Shown here one piece after another: positions 34,905 through 46,176 of a stretch of DNA of 64,000 bases (the first letter of the stretch is position 1; each line of letters starts with the position of its first letter). Under the pieces are notes generated by a model. The model was not told the origin of the DNA and searched no databases. It was given only the letters and a program-made list of their open reading frames with translations. A program made the translations under genes and the position numbers. The DNA comes from Paraphysomonas bandaiensis (lineage: Eukaryota > Chrysophyceae): positions 248,001-312,000 of the forward strand of contig CBFFRP010000297.1 of the NCBI GenBank assembly GCA_965644295.1, given 5' to 3'.

Positions 34905-37900
34905 CTAGTACGAATCCCCACTCCAAACAAATTTATTGAAAGCACCATAAATGTTTTTTGGGGTCTTCTCCACATATGCGAAACATTTTCTCTGTTCTTG
35001 TTGTTGCAGATCTTCTATTTCAGAGGGCACGTAATGATTTAACAGTGTAGAGGAGGAAAAACTGCACTGATTTTCACCTGAACTATTCAATGATATTTCA
35101 CTGTACACAGTATCCGACAATACCGTATCACTTTCAAAGGATTCGGCTTCAAGCATTTGTGTATTCTTTTCGGAACGTACACCACTGTTACCATATTTTC
35201 TATTTCCACACTCAAAACGAGAGGATGATTTCAACGAAGCGCTGTAATCATCATATTGATTTTGTCTTCTCTGGTTCGACTCAATATCGCGTGCTTTTCC
35301 TGAAAATTCTATTTGCTTGTTCATATTAAGCCACATCACATCAACGTGACGCTCACTCCTGTTCGTTTCCATTTTCTTTCGGGGCCCCTCTCTTTCACCA
35401 GGATGCTTGAAAGTAATATTGGGGCAACATTCACCAGACACCAGCTTTTGAGGAATCAAATACTGTAACCCGCTGGAAAAAATGCGCTTGCGATAAGCCC
35501 ATCCCAGCCCCATTACAATTACAATATATGGAAGGAACATGACGACAGGTGATACCTCATACATGTATGCATTAGCTATAACAAAACATGACCACAACGT
35601 CGGGATCAGAACATCCAGAACACTCTCTTGCACTGTTTCGTGGCTCAGTGCCAGGGCTGTAGGAATCGCAAGGACAGCTACCGTGAGCCAGTGTAGTTGT
35701 GTCCCACGTGTATCCCTGCAACGTGACACATCAAAATCATTTATCCGATGAAGAAGTTGAGATGCAGGAAGGGATATCAAAGTGCGGTGTCGAGCGGCTC
35801 GACAGCTGGCGGACATATGCTGCACAACTCTAACATCATTTAAACTAGGATCGTCATGACTATATCGAGTCGTTTTATCCTCCAGGATGTCATTTAGAAC
35901 TGCATAAATAGTCTTCAACTGTGGACGCATAGCTTCGATGACAACGACATGTACGACCAAAATCTGCAGAGTCTGATTGATAAATATGTCTTGCAACAAA
36001 ACGAATACCATGTCATATCCCCATCCCAACATGGTCACCCCGCTATTTACAACAGCCCACTGGAATATCCAATAAACTAAAAATATCCAAATCGACACCA
36101 TCAATATCCAAGCCGCAAACCACTCTGATATTCTGATTTCATCCGGTTCCGCGTTGTCAAACACGAAAAATTGTTGCTTCAATGCGTACCTTCGAAACGG
36201 ACTGAGTTGTTCTAATATAAAATGCTGAATGAGGGTTGTATTACGACAGTCATCCATGCCATCCACAAAGGAATTAATCTCATCAACAATCTGGTTCGCC
36301 TGTCTACGCACTTTATTTATTTTCCACTCTACTCGCCTACGGGATGTACCAAATAGCAGACGTTGTCTACATGTCAGCGGAACTGGATTTCCGTCATGAT
36401 AAAGACCCAGGTAATCCATAATTGCCGCTATGTTTGCTGCCTCCCATTTGTCAGCTTCATTGTACTTGCTATGTTTCCACGGAAGAGGGCGAACCATTAA
36501 ATTCCGACATAAATACTTGTGTACCGCAGTCAACAATACATTAGTCTCCTCTCGCACGGAAATAAAATCGTAGTACACATATAAGTCGACCAATTTAGCT
36601 AAATCTTTGCTATACACAAACAATGTAGCATCGTCTGAAAAAAGCTTATGGGCATCATCGAAAGCTACATCACTTCGACCTCTTCCGCTTGAATCACTCT
36701 TATTATCAGGAGACGATGAAGTCCACGACAATAATAATTTGTCAGATCCATCAGTGGAGAATATAGGCTTCATGGCACATTTCTGCTCTAAAACATACTG
36801 ACAAAACACCTGAGGAATTATAGAAAAAGTAGTAATTAGGATGGCAACAACAGCGTAAAATTGAATTGTTGTTGGTGGGGGCCTGACAGCACATGTACCA
36901 CTATCGTCTTCCCAAGTACATAAGTTTTCGTCACTTTGAAACCGAGATGGCTCTTTTAGACACTCCTGGCTGCTGGTGTTCGAAAGTTCAGTGCACATAC
37001 CCTCAGGAGGAAATAATATACCGTAAAATAGTGAGTCAGCGAAAAGCAATATCAACACATTGGTAAAGACTACAAGAAATCGCATTGTTCTAGAAAGTCT
37101 CAATGATGCATAAGTAAACATGCGCACATAGTCGTGTTCTCTCAGGATTGCCTTCACAAATCGAATCCAACCACTTTTCTGATGCAGTAGGCTAGTTGGT
37201 GGCAATGCCTGGTCAAAAAAAGTTGCAATCTTATGCCCGACACATCCAATCCCACGCATGTTGAAATCATATTGTTTATCATCCTTAGCAGCAGTAGATG
37301 AATAAGGTTCACCAAATAAGGTTTTATTTTCTACACCAAACTTTACGCTTAAAATATCTTTCTCGATTGAGTCGTTGGATTCTGTCAACGCAGCGCTGCG
37401 GGATAAATGAATCGCAGTGCACAAGTCCCGTTGACAATTAGTTGCTGTTGTTGATAGTTCCTGAAGATTAAGCATTGCACCACGTTCTTTTTCAAGAACA
37501 AACCCCTTCTCAACAAATGCCTTTCGCAAGTTAAATACGTTTTTCATAGGATGTTTATACTTCTTATCGCGAGTGTATCGCATGACGTAGCGCAGGTAGT
37601 TGCAATCGAATTCGTCCCAACGACCGAATATAATAATCCCCACAATAGAGACGAGCATCAGTGCACTCAACATAGATAACAGCGGTGTTGCAGCATAAAG
37701 ATCACGAGAATTCAAAGGATTATTCGAAAGTGTGTTTTCTAGTTCGACCCCAATATTCAGAAATAGAGCCCCATACTCAAGCAAGCTACTGTCATCGCTA
37801 CCGTCATCTGCTTCCCCAGCATAATCGAAATCTAAACGACGTCGCTTTGATGCGAGGAGTGCGTAATGAGGGTGTCGGCTGTCACTGAAGTGGAGAATTT

Positions 37901-40900
37901 TAGTCCTTCGTTCATCAGAACTTTCACGTTGAGGGCACATATCAACCAAATTATAGCACTCAAACGTCGCATTAAAAGGTGTGTAGGAGGTCAGATTGCA
38001 AGGACATTGATCTATCACACCATTGCGATTAGTCACACATTGCGGAATGGACTCATTCCAGTTTAGTGGCGTGGAGAACTGTATGACTATACTATATGGT
38101 TCGCTATTACTTGGCACTACTTCGTATCCAGATATATCTCTGGAGGATACCATGCGGGAAAATCTCAGTAATCGCGAAGATACTTCTGCTGACGAAGAAT
38201 TGGCGGTAGAATTACTATCCACCCAAATTGGATTACTTCCCCATTGCATCACAGAGTACCTTACATAGCCATTGTTAGAGAAGGAATCAGTACATAGCTT
38301 CAGTCCGGACGGCGGTAATAGAATGCTCGGTGCGGGTGCATCGAACTGTACCTCAGCAGCAGTCCGGGGAGGACTCAATATAGCTCCATCAAGAGTGTCA
38401 ATAGGGTCATAATGAACAGATAATCTTACTCCGCTAGTCACAACCTCAAGATTAGACTCTCCTGCCACCATATCACTGTTGATGCTATTGGTCAGCGTGG
38501 AGGTCGCTCGATAAAGGTAATATTCGATTGTAGAGGTAATGTTACTCGTATTTCCATTAGTGCTGTTGGAAACTTTGATGAAAGAGAGCATTTGGGACAA
38601 CGAGCTGATAATACGTGCAAACTGCGCTTGCGGAGAGTACATCACACTTCCTCCTAATAGGTCTTCGTTTCGCATGTACCCTGATTCTGTACTCTCAATT
38701 ATCACATCTATGACTCTGAGGCATGTATCTATCCCGTTGCCGGCTAACTCCGGGACAAAGAATACGCTCATCAGTGAGGACGTTAGTGCTTCGACCAATT
38801 CCCACGACTGGTCTTCAGTATCACCAAACTTACGTAGTGACCTACACATTAGCTCCCTCGCCTTTGTGCGATTGTCATACAATTTCTTATCAAGCGTGCA
38901 AGATGTACCATAATATCCATTGTCGCACATACATCGGCTGGAACAGTATACATTTCCTGTTGAACAATTGGACAACTCTTGTCCACTGATATCACTGTAA
39001 TACGCACATGAGCCATGTCCTGAGCACGTCATTCCTGGGATAGCAGTCGGACATTCTTTCAAGTCATACTGACAGATACCATTATTGCAAAAACCATATG
39101 TACAACTGTCATTAGTTTCACATGCGTCTCCAATATCCAAAATGTCACTAGACATACTCACACATAGAGAATTTGAGTCACCTGGAATCCCTGTAAAACC
39201 GTCATGGCAAGAACCACATGTGTGGGCGGTATCGCGACAATTCTCTCGATTCAATGTGGAACAATTAGGTGCATTAAAACAATCACTAAGCTGCAGTCGC
39301 ATGGACACGCCGTTGACAATCTGTAATATCGTATTCAAATGTGATAAAGCAACTGCGGCAGTCAATTCCGATTCAAGTGTAGATACAGACAACGTTGTTT
39401 GCAGAGCGCTCCTTACACTCACAATATTTTGAGCTGATGCATAGGCACCATAAAAATCTGACACAACAACAACGCACCAAACTGTCTCATGCATGCCAGA
39501 TGGAAGCAAAGACTGTAAATACGATCTATGATTCGGTAGTCCGAGTGCAAGGGGAGAGGAGGTTGCATTCAACGGAAGGTATGAATACTTAAAAGTATAG
39601 GTTAGGGGGTAGTCGCTTGCATCATCAACCCAGTACAGTGCCCTCAATGTGTACAGCGTTTCAAATGCATCACCAATTGATGGGTTAACCGACAGCAATC
39701 CTGACGTAGGAGGACCATTCGCAACTAGTGTAACTTCAGAAAACGTAGTAGTAGCAACGCCTTGCCGTGCGCGATCAATTACGGTGCACTGTAGTCTAAA
39801 CGTGTATATTGTGCCCGCGGTAAACACAAAAGGTTTTGCACTTAAAGGGTAGCTGAGTGATGAATTGCCAAAGTACGTTATTTGACTGGGCGTGGACAAC
39901 ATATTCTCAAACTCAATTTCATTTCTTGCGCTATCGAAGAGCCGCCAAGATATGTTCACGACCCCATCACTTTTAAAGAATTTGTGTGGGCTGATGAGAC
40001 CAGGAATTCGCAGAATTCGGTCTCTATTGAATTTTCTGAATGACGACAATATTGACAGAGTAGGTGCAGACGGTGCTGTAAAGTTTCCAACCGCAATATC
40101 AACGCTAGAAGACACATACTCACCCGATGATGAAAATGCGGACACAGTAAATCTATACACCGCTTCCATCCTCATTAAATCAGTTCGAAGTTTCATTAAG
40201 ACATTTGCTGGAACATCTACAAGGCTATTTGAATCAAATAGATATAAGCATTCATCGTTATAGTTAAATGGATACTGCGGGCGACTCTTCAAAACCAGAC
40301 AGCTCCATGAAACGGAAGGAATAGATGTTCGAAGCGTGTTGTCTGGGGAAATGTCTTCGACAACAGAATCAGACGCATCCAGTGTTATCTCTGAACTAGG
40401 TGCAACCATAGAAAAACTAGCACCACGTATTGACAAATACACAGAGCTTGATTCCACCACAACTGCTAAAATAGCACTGCCTGAAGCACCATTTTCAAGT
40501 GAAACTGTGGCAATAATCCTATACGATTGTCCGGGCTCAAAACTGTAAGGTGGTAGTCGCATCACTGTCGGGTTTGTGCTAGAAGAAACTAAGTTGGGTT
40601 GATATACAATGCCTTTAAACACTTTCCAGCTGTACGTCGACATGTTAGCAGAGATACAACCTGGGGGTGTATACGTAACGGTGGCACGAAATTCATCGAA
40701 CGATTTTAACAACCGGAAAGAAGATCCATCAAAACTTATCGACAACTCCGCTCCTGTAAGGCGTGAGTCCACCTGAACGGAAGAAAATGACACACCGGTA
40801 GTGCCATTCTGAAGAAAGTTTCCCAGCTGCAGTGAAAACGAGTACAATTCGTTTCCCAACATATTATAGGGAATTACCACAGATAAATTACGCCAAGTAC

Positions 40901-43900
40901 GAAGTAGGGATTGAATGTTATCAACATTGTCACTTCTGTTGGTTGCTGAGACAGACCAAACAACAGACTCCCAAGGACGGCCACCATCACCATACGAGCT
41001 TGATGCATCCAAGCGAAGATCGGTACCACACTCTCCACCCGGTTTGTTCATGCTAATAAACACAGAGGGTTTGAGTGGACTGGCAGGTCCTGTAGCATAC
41101 AACGACTGCTCTCGTGCGGCTGCATTCCGAATACAATATTTTGACGCACGATCAACCGGACACACTGCACGCACAATGCCTGCTCGAAGTGTAACTAAAT
41201 CTCCCGGAACTAAGAGATCGACAACCTCGTTACGAAATTCGTCATTGCATAAATCATTTCCGCAAAACTGGATATCCAGACAGGCTGAATTGACCCACGA
41301 ACATGACGACTTGGTGTCTCCATTAAATGAAAAGATCAAAGAACAGACCCACGGATTGCCAAAATCGTAAAGGAGTGCGTGCTGTCCATAGTCCGTGCCA
41401 GAAGTAAAACACACACGAGCTGTACCTCCGCTGTTTGAAAATCTAGCACTTTTTAGTGAGGGGGCCGGTAAGGTGCTCTCAAAATGTGTTAACTGAAAAG
41501 GAACATTATACGGAGCACTGTACTTTTCCTTATCCATTCCAGATATATTCAAACCAACAGAAAAATTACGCCCCATGCCTGATGCATCAACTAGAAAAGA
41601 TCTCGTTCTCCCCAATCTCTTATTATCGACTGAAAATGTATGCCTTGCTGGGATTGCAACCACATCGTCTGTAGAATTACCATATTCATCGAAGAATATA
41701 GGTCGAACCGTCAGCACTTCAGCGGGTAAAGTGGGGATCTCATATATGAATACTGATTCGTAAGGCTCATCTGTGTCAACTGTAAGTGGAGCCGCAGTGA
41801 ACACCAACTCTCTGCAGCATAATGTAGAAACAGACACCATCGAAGCCACCATGCTATCTGCATTCATCTCATTTCCAAGAGAGTCAACTGTATGGCAGAA
41901 TATGTCGTAAGCTGTCGACGCAACAACATCAAGGAGCTCCACACCGACAACCACAAAGCCACTCCCACGTGGAATAGTCGCAGATGTCCCACTTGACTTG
42001 AGTAATGCCCGGGTGGGTTTATTAGCGTTGCTCTCGCTGAAGGCTTTGCAGTATATACTTCCCCCAACATGTGATGTCGTTACATTCGCTGTAACACTTA
42101 TTGTAACCCTTCCAGGTAATGATGTGATTAAATTAAGAACAGGGACTGTTTCCTTCACAAGCTCGCGGGATGAAATAAGCAGAGCAACAGCATGTTTCGA
42201 TAAAGGTAAATCATTTGAATCTGGAGCACACACACTAGATAGCGGAATACTTACCATCCCATCTTCCAGTGGGGCACAAATCGTAGAACCGCTGCTGGAC
42301 GTGCATCCACTACAAAACTGATACGGACTAGCGCTATAGGCTGTGCCATCACAAATACCAGCAAAACCAGCACTGGTAGAGGATATTGAACTGATTATTG
42401 CATTAGAAATTTGCGAAACTTCACATGAGTGAGTGTACTGTCTCACCATCGAAGAACCGTACTGTAAAAATGAAACCCACACAAACAGACGAAAGTTATC
42501 GACGTCAAAGGGGGTCCGCAAATAGTTGTCAACAAACAAACCCCATTCGCTCTCAACTCTTGGAATGTCGTCCGCTGTATTAATATAATATGCGAAGCTA
42601 ATCTTCTCCGTGTTACTCTCGTTACTCCACAAATCTGGCACACTATCCAGCAGCTTCGAACTATCAAATGCCTTGAAGAATGCTAGCGTATCACTTCGGG
42701 TAGGGAACGCGGAGGGCAAAACCGTAGGCAGTGTAGAGGGGCAAGTCGAAGGGTACCAGGTGGGGAAAGATGATGGGTTTGAGGTTGGAGAAGTGCTTGG
42801 ATAATCTGTAGGAAATGATGAGGGTGTTCGTGTAGGGCACGAACTTGGGCAAAATGAAGGCATCGCGGAGGGTTCAGATGTAGGTTCAGCGGACGGAGGT
42901 AAGCTAGGCAGTTCTGTTGGAGGGAAAGTGGGGAGTGGTGTCGGCAAAAAAGAAGGAATGAACGTAGGTTCAGAACTCGGTGTGTATGATGGGCTATCGG
43001 TGGGTATGGCGGATGGAGATGGAGTCGGGGGAATGGAAGGAGTTTGGGAGGGAGGAACAGATGGAGAGCCCGAGAGGGTGGATACAATGTTTACGCCACA
43101 CTCCACACGCTCTGATGAGTCAATATATGCCTCACCTGCAACGAAAACAAATGCATACTCCGCTGTGTGTGATATCTCTTCGTCTGCACATTGATCTTCT
43201 TGTGCATACAAAGCAACACCATATGGGGACGTCCCAAAGACTCCAAGACTGGTAAAGTCTCCTATACCAAAAGAACTAATTGTGCCGAACACTCCTGGAA
43301 AAGTACCATACTCTACTCCATAAGTATAAAATAGCAAGTCACTTGTAACTGCAGGAATTTTTTCAGTTTCAAACGAGATCCCACATGTACAGTGAAGGGC
43401 ACGACCGGTAGGAAATGCTAGCACCGCCATTACCTCTGGCTCTGTCATCACCAGGTAAGCCTCGTTCATGGAATCATGCGACTGTAGAAGAAATTTCGCG
43501 AAAAAAAGGTTAGCAACAACGAGTCGCGGCACAACAAGACGTTCATACACTACGGTTTGCAACTGCGAGATAACACCAACCACAGTGTCGGAGGAATATC
43601 TGCAGGCCGTGTCTGGAGAATCACAGCCTGGGGCATAGAGATACTTGACGATGCTAGCTGATGGTTCCGCATAATCTCGAGATATATTCCCGCTATTCAC
43701 CAGAAACATGGAACCTGAAACATTGTACGCCCCTTGTTCGGCTACTAACCAGGCAACTTGGACAGGACTGGGCAGAGCAGAAGGAATGTACCAGTTCTTT
43801 GAGCAGAAGGAATCATTTGCTTGGAAGAGCTTCGCTTCAAATTTTGCGTTTCCATTCGTTACGCGATTTCTTATTCGAGCCATGAATGTGACATTTCCAT

Positions 43901-44132
43901 GATTAGAAACATCAGGAAGAGATACAAATATGACAGCACTCCTGTAGTCATCTTTCAGTGACGTTATTGATACCCAACTTCGGTCATTTAAGTATACGTA
44001 TCCAAAATCCAACCATCCATTGTACACTGGGCTATCTGAGACTAAATCTATAACACTAGAGTAGCCAGAAGCGATCAAAATGCTTATAAATATAATACAA
44101 GTAAAGATAAAGGACTTAATTAACCATATCAT
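34905..44132 (-). CDS. Giant surface receptor-like membrane protein, 3075 aa, single exon
   Basis: One uninterrupted frame of 9.2 kb. An N-terminal hydrophobic signal covers residues 1-24. A secreted domain reaches about 355. A P-S-x-x-P-S type repeat tract (for example PSVPPSQTPSIPPTPSPS) covers about 357-480. Next come about 1100 residues of beta-rich, Asn-glycosylation-rich sequence of REJ/PKD-like flavour, then a Cys-rich EGF-like region at about 1615-1750 (CDNGYYGTSC). Membrane spans follow at about 2155, 2350, 2425, 2670, 2710, 2815 and 2840-2880. Between them lie large loops and a roughly 190-residue hydrophilic tail. The layout resembles polycystin-1-type or REJ-domain receptors of protists. 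A role in adhesion or sensing is inferred. The lack of introns is odd beside its intron-rich neighbours. Confidence 0.8.
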   Translation of the reverse strand: MIWLIKSFIFTCIIFISILIASGYSSVIDLVSDSPVYNGWLDFGYVYLNDRSWVSITSLKDDYRSAVIFVSLPDVSNHGNVTFMARIRNRVTNGNAKFEAKLFQANDSFCSKNWYIPSALPSPVQVAWLVAEQGAYNVSGSMFLVNSGNISRDYAEPSASIVKYLYAPGCDSPDTACRYSSDTVVGVISQLQTVVYERLVVPRLVVANLFFAKFLLQSHDSMNEAYLVMTEPEVMAVLAFPTGRALHCTCGISFETEKIPAVTSDLLFYTYGVEYGTFPGVFGTISSFGIGDFTSLGVFGTSPYGVALYAQEDQCADEEISHTAEYAFVFVAGEAYIDSSERVECGVNIVSTLSGSPSVPPSQTPSIPPTPSPSAIPTDSPSYTPSSEPTFIPSFLPTPLPTFPPTELPSLPPSAEPTSEPSAMPSFCPSSCPTRTPSSFPTDYPSTSPTSNPSSFPTWYPSTCPSTLPTVLPSAFPTRSDTLAFFKAFDSSKLLDSVPDLWSNESNTEKISFAYYINTADDIPRVESEWGLFVDNYLRTPFDVDNFRLFVWVSFLQYGSSMVRQYTHSCEVSQISNAIISSISSTSAGFAGICDGTAYSASPYQFCSGCTSSSGSTICAPLEDGMVSIPLSSVCAPDSNDLPLSKHAVALLISSRELVKETVPVLNLITSLPGRVTISVTANVTTSHVGGSIYCKAFSESNANKPTRALLKSSGTSATIPRGSGFVVVGVELLDVVASTAYDIFCHTVDSLGNEMNADSMVASMVSVSTLCCRELVFTAAPLTVDTDEPYESVFIYEIPTLPAEVLTVRPIFFDEYGNSTDDVVAIPARHTFSVDNKRLGRTRSFLVDASGMGRNFSVGLNISGMDKEKYSAPYNVPFQLTHFESTLPAPSLKSARFSNSGGTARVCFTSGTDYGQHALLYDFGNPWVCSLIFSFNGDTKSSCSWVNSACLDIQFCGNDLCNDEFRNEVVDLLVPGDLVTLRAGIVRAVCPVDRASKYCIRNAAAREQSLYATGPASPLKPSVFISMNKPGGECGTDLRLDASSSYGDGGRPWESVVWSVSATNRSDNVDNIQSLLRTWRNLSVVIPYNMLGNELYSFSLQLGNFLQNGTTGVSFSSVQVDSRLTGAELSISFDGSSFRLLKSFDEFRATVTYTPPGCISANMSTYSWKVFKGIVYQPNLVSSSTNPTVMRLPPYSFEPGQSYRIIATVSLENGASGSAILAVVVESSSVYLSIRGASFSMVAPSSEITLDASDSVVEDISPDNTLRTSIPSVSWSCLVLKSRPQYPFNYNDECLYLFDSNSLVDVPANVLMKLRTDLMRMEAVYRFTVSAFSSSGEYVSSSVDIAVGNFTAPSAPTLSILSSFRKFNRDRILRIPGLISPHKFFKSDGVVNISWRLFDSARNEIEFENMLSTPSQITYFGNSSLSYPLSAKPFVFTAGTIYTFRLQCTVIDRARQGVATTTFSEVTLVANGPPTSGLLSVNPSIGDAFETLYTLRALYWVDDASDYPLTYTFKYSYLPLNATSSPLALGLPNHRSYLQSLLPSGMHETVWCVVVVSDFYGAYASAQNIVSVRSALQTTLSVSTLESELTAAVALSHLNTILQIVNGVSMRLQLSDCFNAPNCSTLNRENCRDTAHTCGSCHDGFTGIPGDSNSLCVSMSSDILDIGDACETNDSCTYGFCNNGICQYDLKECPTAIPGMTCSGHGSCAYYSDISGQELSNCSTGNVYCSSRCMCDNGYYGTSCTLDKKLYDNRTKARELMCRSLRKFGDTEDQSWELVEALTSSLMSVFFVPELAGNGIDTCLRVIDVIIESTESGYMRNEDLLGGSVMYSPQAQFARIISSLSQMLSFIKVSNSTNGNTSNITSTIEYYLYRATSTLTNSINSDMVAGESNLEVVTSGVRLSVHYDPIDTLDGAILSPPRTAAEVQFDAPAPSILLPPSGLKLCTDSFSNNGYVRYSVMQWGSNPIWVDSNSTANSSSAEVSSRLLRFSRMVSSRDISGYEVVPSNSEPYSIVIQFSTPLNWNESIPQCVTNRNGVIDQCPCNLTSYTPFNATFECYNLVDMCPQRESSDERRTKILHFSDSRHPHYALLASKRRRLDFDYAGEADDGSDDSSLLEYGALFLNIGVELENTLSNNPLNSRDLYAATPLLSMLSALMLVSIVGIIIFGRWDEFDCNYLRYVMRYTRDKKYKHPMKNVFNLRKAFVEKGFVLEKERGAMLNLQELSTTATNCQRDLCTAIHLSRSAALTESNDSIEKDILSVKFGVENKTLFGEPYSSTAAKDDKQYDFNMRGIGCVGHKIATFFDQALPPTSLLHQKSGWIRFVKAILREHDYVRMFTYASLRLSRTMRFLVVFTNVLILLFADSLFYGILFPPEGMCTELSNTSSQECLKEPSRFQSDENLCTWEDDSGTCAVRPPPTTIQFYAVVAILITTFSIIPQVFCQYVLEQKCAMKPIFSTDGSDKLLLSWTSSSPDNKSDSSGRGRSDVAFDDAHKLFSDDATLFVYSKDLAKLVDLYVYYDFISVREETNVLLTAVHKYLCRNLMVRPLPWKHSKYNEADKWEAANIAAIMDYLGLYHDGNPVPLTCRQRLLFGTSRRRVEWKINKVRRQANQIVDEINSFVDGMDDCRNTTLIQHFILEQLSPFRRYALKQQFFVFDNAEPDEIRISEWFAAWILMVSIWIFLVYWIFQWAVVNSGVTMLGWGYDMVFVLLQDIFINQTLQILVVHVVVIEAMRPQLKTIYAVLNDILEDKTTRYSHDDPSLNDVRVVQHMSASCRAARHRTLISLPASQLLHRINDFDVSRCRDTRGTQLHWLTVAVLAIPTALALSHETVQESVLDVLIPTLWSCFVIANAYMYEVSPVVMFLPYIVIVMGLGWAYRKRIFSSGLQYLIPQKLVSGECCPNITFKHPGEREGPRKKMETNRSERHVDVMWLNMNKQIEFSGKARDIESNQRRQNQYDDYSASLKSSSRFECGNRKYGNSGVRSEKNTQMLEAESFESDTVLSDTVYSEISLNSSGENQCSFSSSTLLNHYVPSEIEDLQQQEQRKCFAYVEKTPKNIYGAFNKFVWSGDSY

Positions 44133-44786
44133 GGTTTGTTTTAAACAGACATGTCCTCAGTGCAGACCGAATAGAATACGATATGACTTGTCGCTACTAT
44201 CATATTAATCGTCACATATATTGCGGTTAAGTAAGTTGTATTCGTTTGCGAGTGATAGATACCGTATATGGAGTATGCATTCTTCAATTAACTTCGCCCT
44301 TCCTACGCACGTGTCCCTTGCATACGTTAACTGTATGTCTCGAATGTCGTAGAACAGATGGAGGATAAGACCGTGATATCTACAGCACACTACATATATA
44401 CCGACCACATGGAATATGCCTGGTCGACTTTATCCACAAGTCGAAAACCCCAATTTTTTCAACTTGCAACTCTTCCAATATCTGGATATCTACAGTACAG
44501 TGGGAAATCCTGGAATAAGCACAATACGTTGTAGTGTAAGTAGGCTAGGGTTCCCCCTCTGTCCTTCAAACAAAAACTGATGCACAACACTGCTTGTATG
44601 TACTTATATGGTAGGAATTCCTATACTTGTAATGCCAGGTGAATAGCAGGAGGCATAGGACAGAAGTGCTTTCAAACACATACGCTTGTTGTCATTTTCT
44701 TTTTCTTTTATGTGAATCTGTATTAATTGAATACTATAATTATACAGGAAGTATCTTATAATTACTGCAGCGAATCCCTCTGTGAG
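44133..44786. other. Divergent promoter region
   Basis: Between the giant gene (-) and the WH2 gene (+). A TATACAG at about 44742-44748 could be an acceptor for a non-coding 5' exon of the WH2 gene. Otherwise nothing recognised. Confidence 0.4.
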
Positions 44787-45816
44787 ATGACAACAAATGA
44801 GCCCTTTGATATGGAGCATCGTTCTCGATACCAACTTCGCCGTTCTAGTCGTCTTCCTGTAAGCAAACAATTTGTACCATGCAATCTACCTCCTCCCCCG
44901 TTTCCTGATAATATTTCTGCTGCTATCGATGATCCAGAGTTGGTTCCGCCACCCCCACCTCTGTCTCCCCCTCCGTCTCCGCCACCACCACCTCCGCCAA
45001 ATACTACTCCACCTACCTCTCCACAGCCTGTGAAGCTTCGAATGAAGGTTCCTGATAGAGGGAATGTCAAGCATTTCATAGCTCAGAGACATGTCAATCA
45101 AGGCGTACGGACTCTCATACCACCACCGCCCACTCTTCAGCCCGCACCTCCCCCCGACGTTCTTTCTTCCCAGCCACTGAATTGTCCGCTTTCCCAGTCC
45201 CTACCCCCTCCAAACTTGTCCCCCCTACAACATGAGGCTCCACCCAGTGTGCCTCCTCCAAAACCTGAGGTTCCCCCTCCTCCACAACCAGAGGCCCCAC
45301 CCACTGTGCCTCCTCCCCCTAAATCTCAGGTTCCACTTAGTGTGCCCCCTCCCCCACAGCCAGAGGCTCCACCGAGTGTACCTCCGCCCCCCCCACGTCC
45401 CTTGCAGAATAGTGACCTCAGTCATCGCGGTTCGAAGAACATATGCGGTATTCCCCCTGCGCCCCCTTTGCCCCCTGCAGAAGAGCATTTAGTTCCTCCT
45501 CCACCTCCGCGACCACTTCCCCCTCCTCCACGCCATGACACAACTGAGCAGTCACTAGATGCTAAGTCTTCGGGGAACGCTGGAATATTCTCCGCTATAA
45601 CCGGAGGAGTACAGCTCAGGCACGTATCCCCGCCTAGAGATAAGTCTGATTCAACGATAAAGAAGATACAGAAGACAGTAGAAGGTGGGGGTCAAGGTAG
45701 GTCCAAGCTTGTTTTCTAGTTTCTCGTGACACAAGTATGCAGGCGTGGGACCAATGGCGGAAATAATGGCCCGGAGGCGGCAGATGGGCATTCATGCCGA
45801 CAGCATGGAATATTGA
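44787..45816 (+). CDS. Proline-rich WH2-domain actin regulator-like protein, 327 aa, 2 exons
   Basis: Exons 44787-45696 and 45743-45816, 46-nt intron in phase. Residues about 30-265 are almost pure Pro-rich sequence (PPPPPLSPPPSPPPPPPP and repeated PPPPQPEAPPSVPPP units), which bind profilin or SH3 domains in actin regulators. Near the end a WH2-like helix reads GIFSAITGGVQLRHV, the hallmark of G-actin binding. The second exon adds GPMAEIMARRRQMGIH, similar to the short basic connector or second WH2-like helix in verprolin/WASP-type proteins. No GBD or acidic Arp2/3-binding tail is seen. Start chosen at the first ATG. An upstream exon cannot be excluded. Confidence 0.75.
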
Positions 45817-46176
45817 ATGTAATTCTCTCTAAACCTTCAGTTATGTATAGTCCCGATGGAATTATTTTAACAGTGCTTATGAGGCCGCGTTATTACCGGG
45901 TGTGTAGGATTTATGTATACCACTGGGAGTTATCTTCATCAGCTTGTATCTCAAAATGATTAGTAACGAAAATGCAGTGACTACTCGTTGTGGACAAGGC
46001 AGTATCTATTACATACGACTACCATCTCTATGAAGACCAATTGTAATTAATTAAAATAACGTAACCTATTGAAACTAGCGATATGGTTATTCCAGCAGAT
46101 TGACTTGTGTGTATAATTACGCCTTCACCGCATACACTACTTCGAAAAAAGACACGGAAAATACAAACACATATTA
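45817..46176. other. Spacer between convergent genes
   Basis: 3' ends of the WH2 gene (+) and the cyclophilin gene (-). Nothing else seen. Confidence 0.4.

Noticed and set aside
42683-43087. Pro/His-rich minus-strand frame within the giant gene
   Set aside because: It is the shifted-frame translation of the P-S repeat tract.
44762-45488. Gly/Trp-rich antisense frames over the WH2 gene
   Set aside because: Reverse reading of the proline-rich coding sequence.
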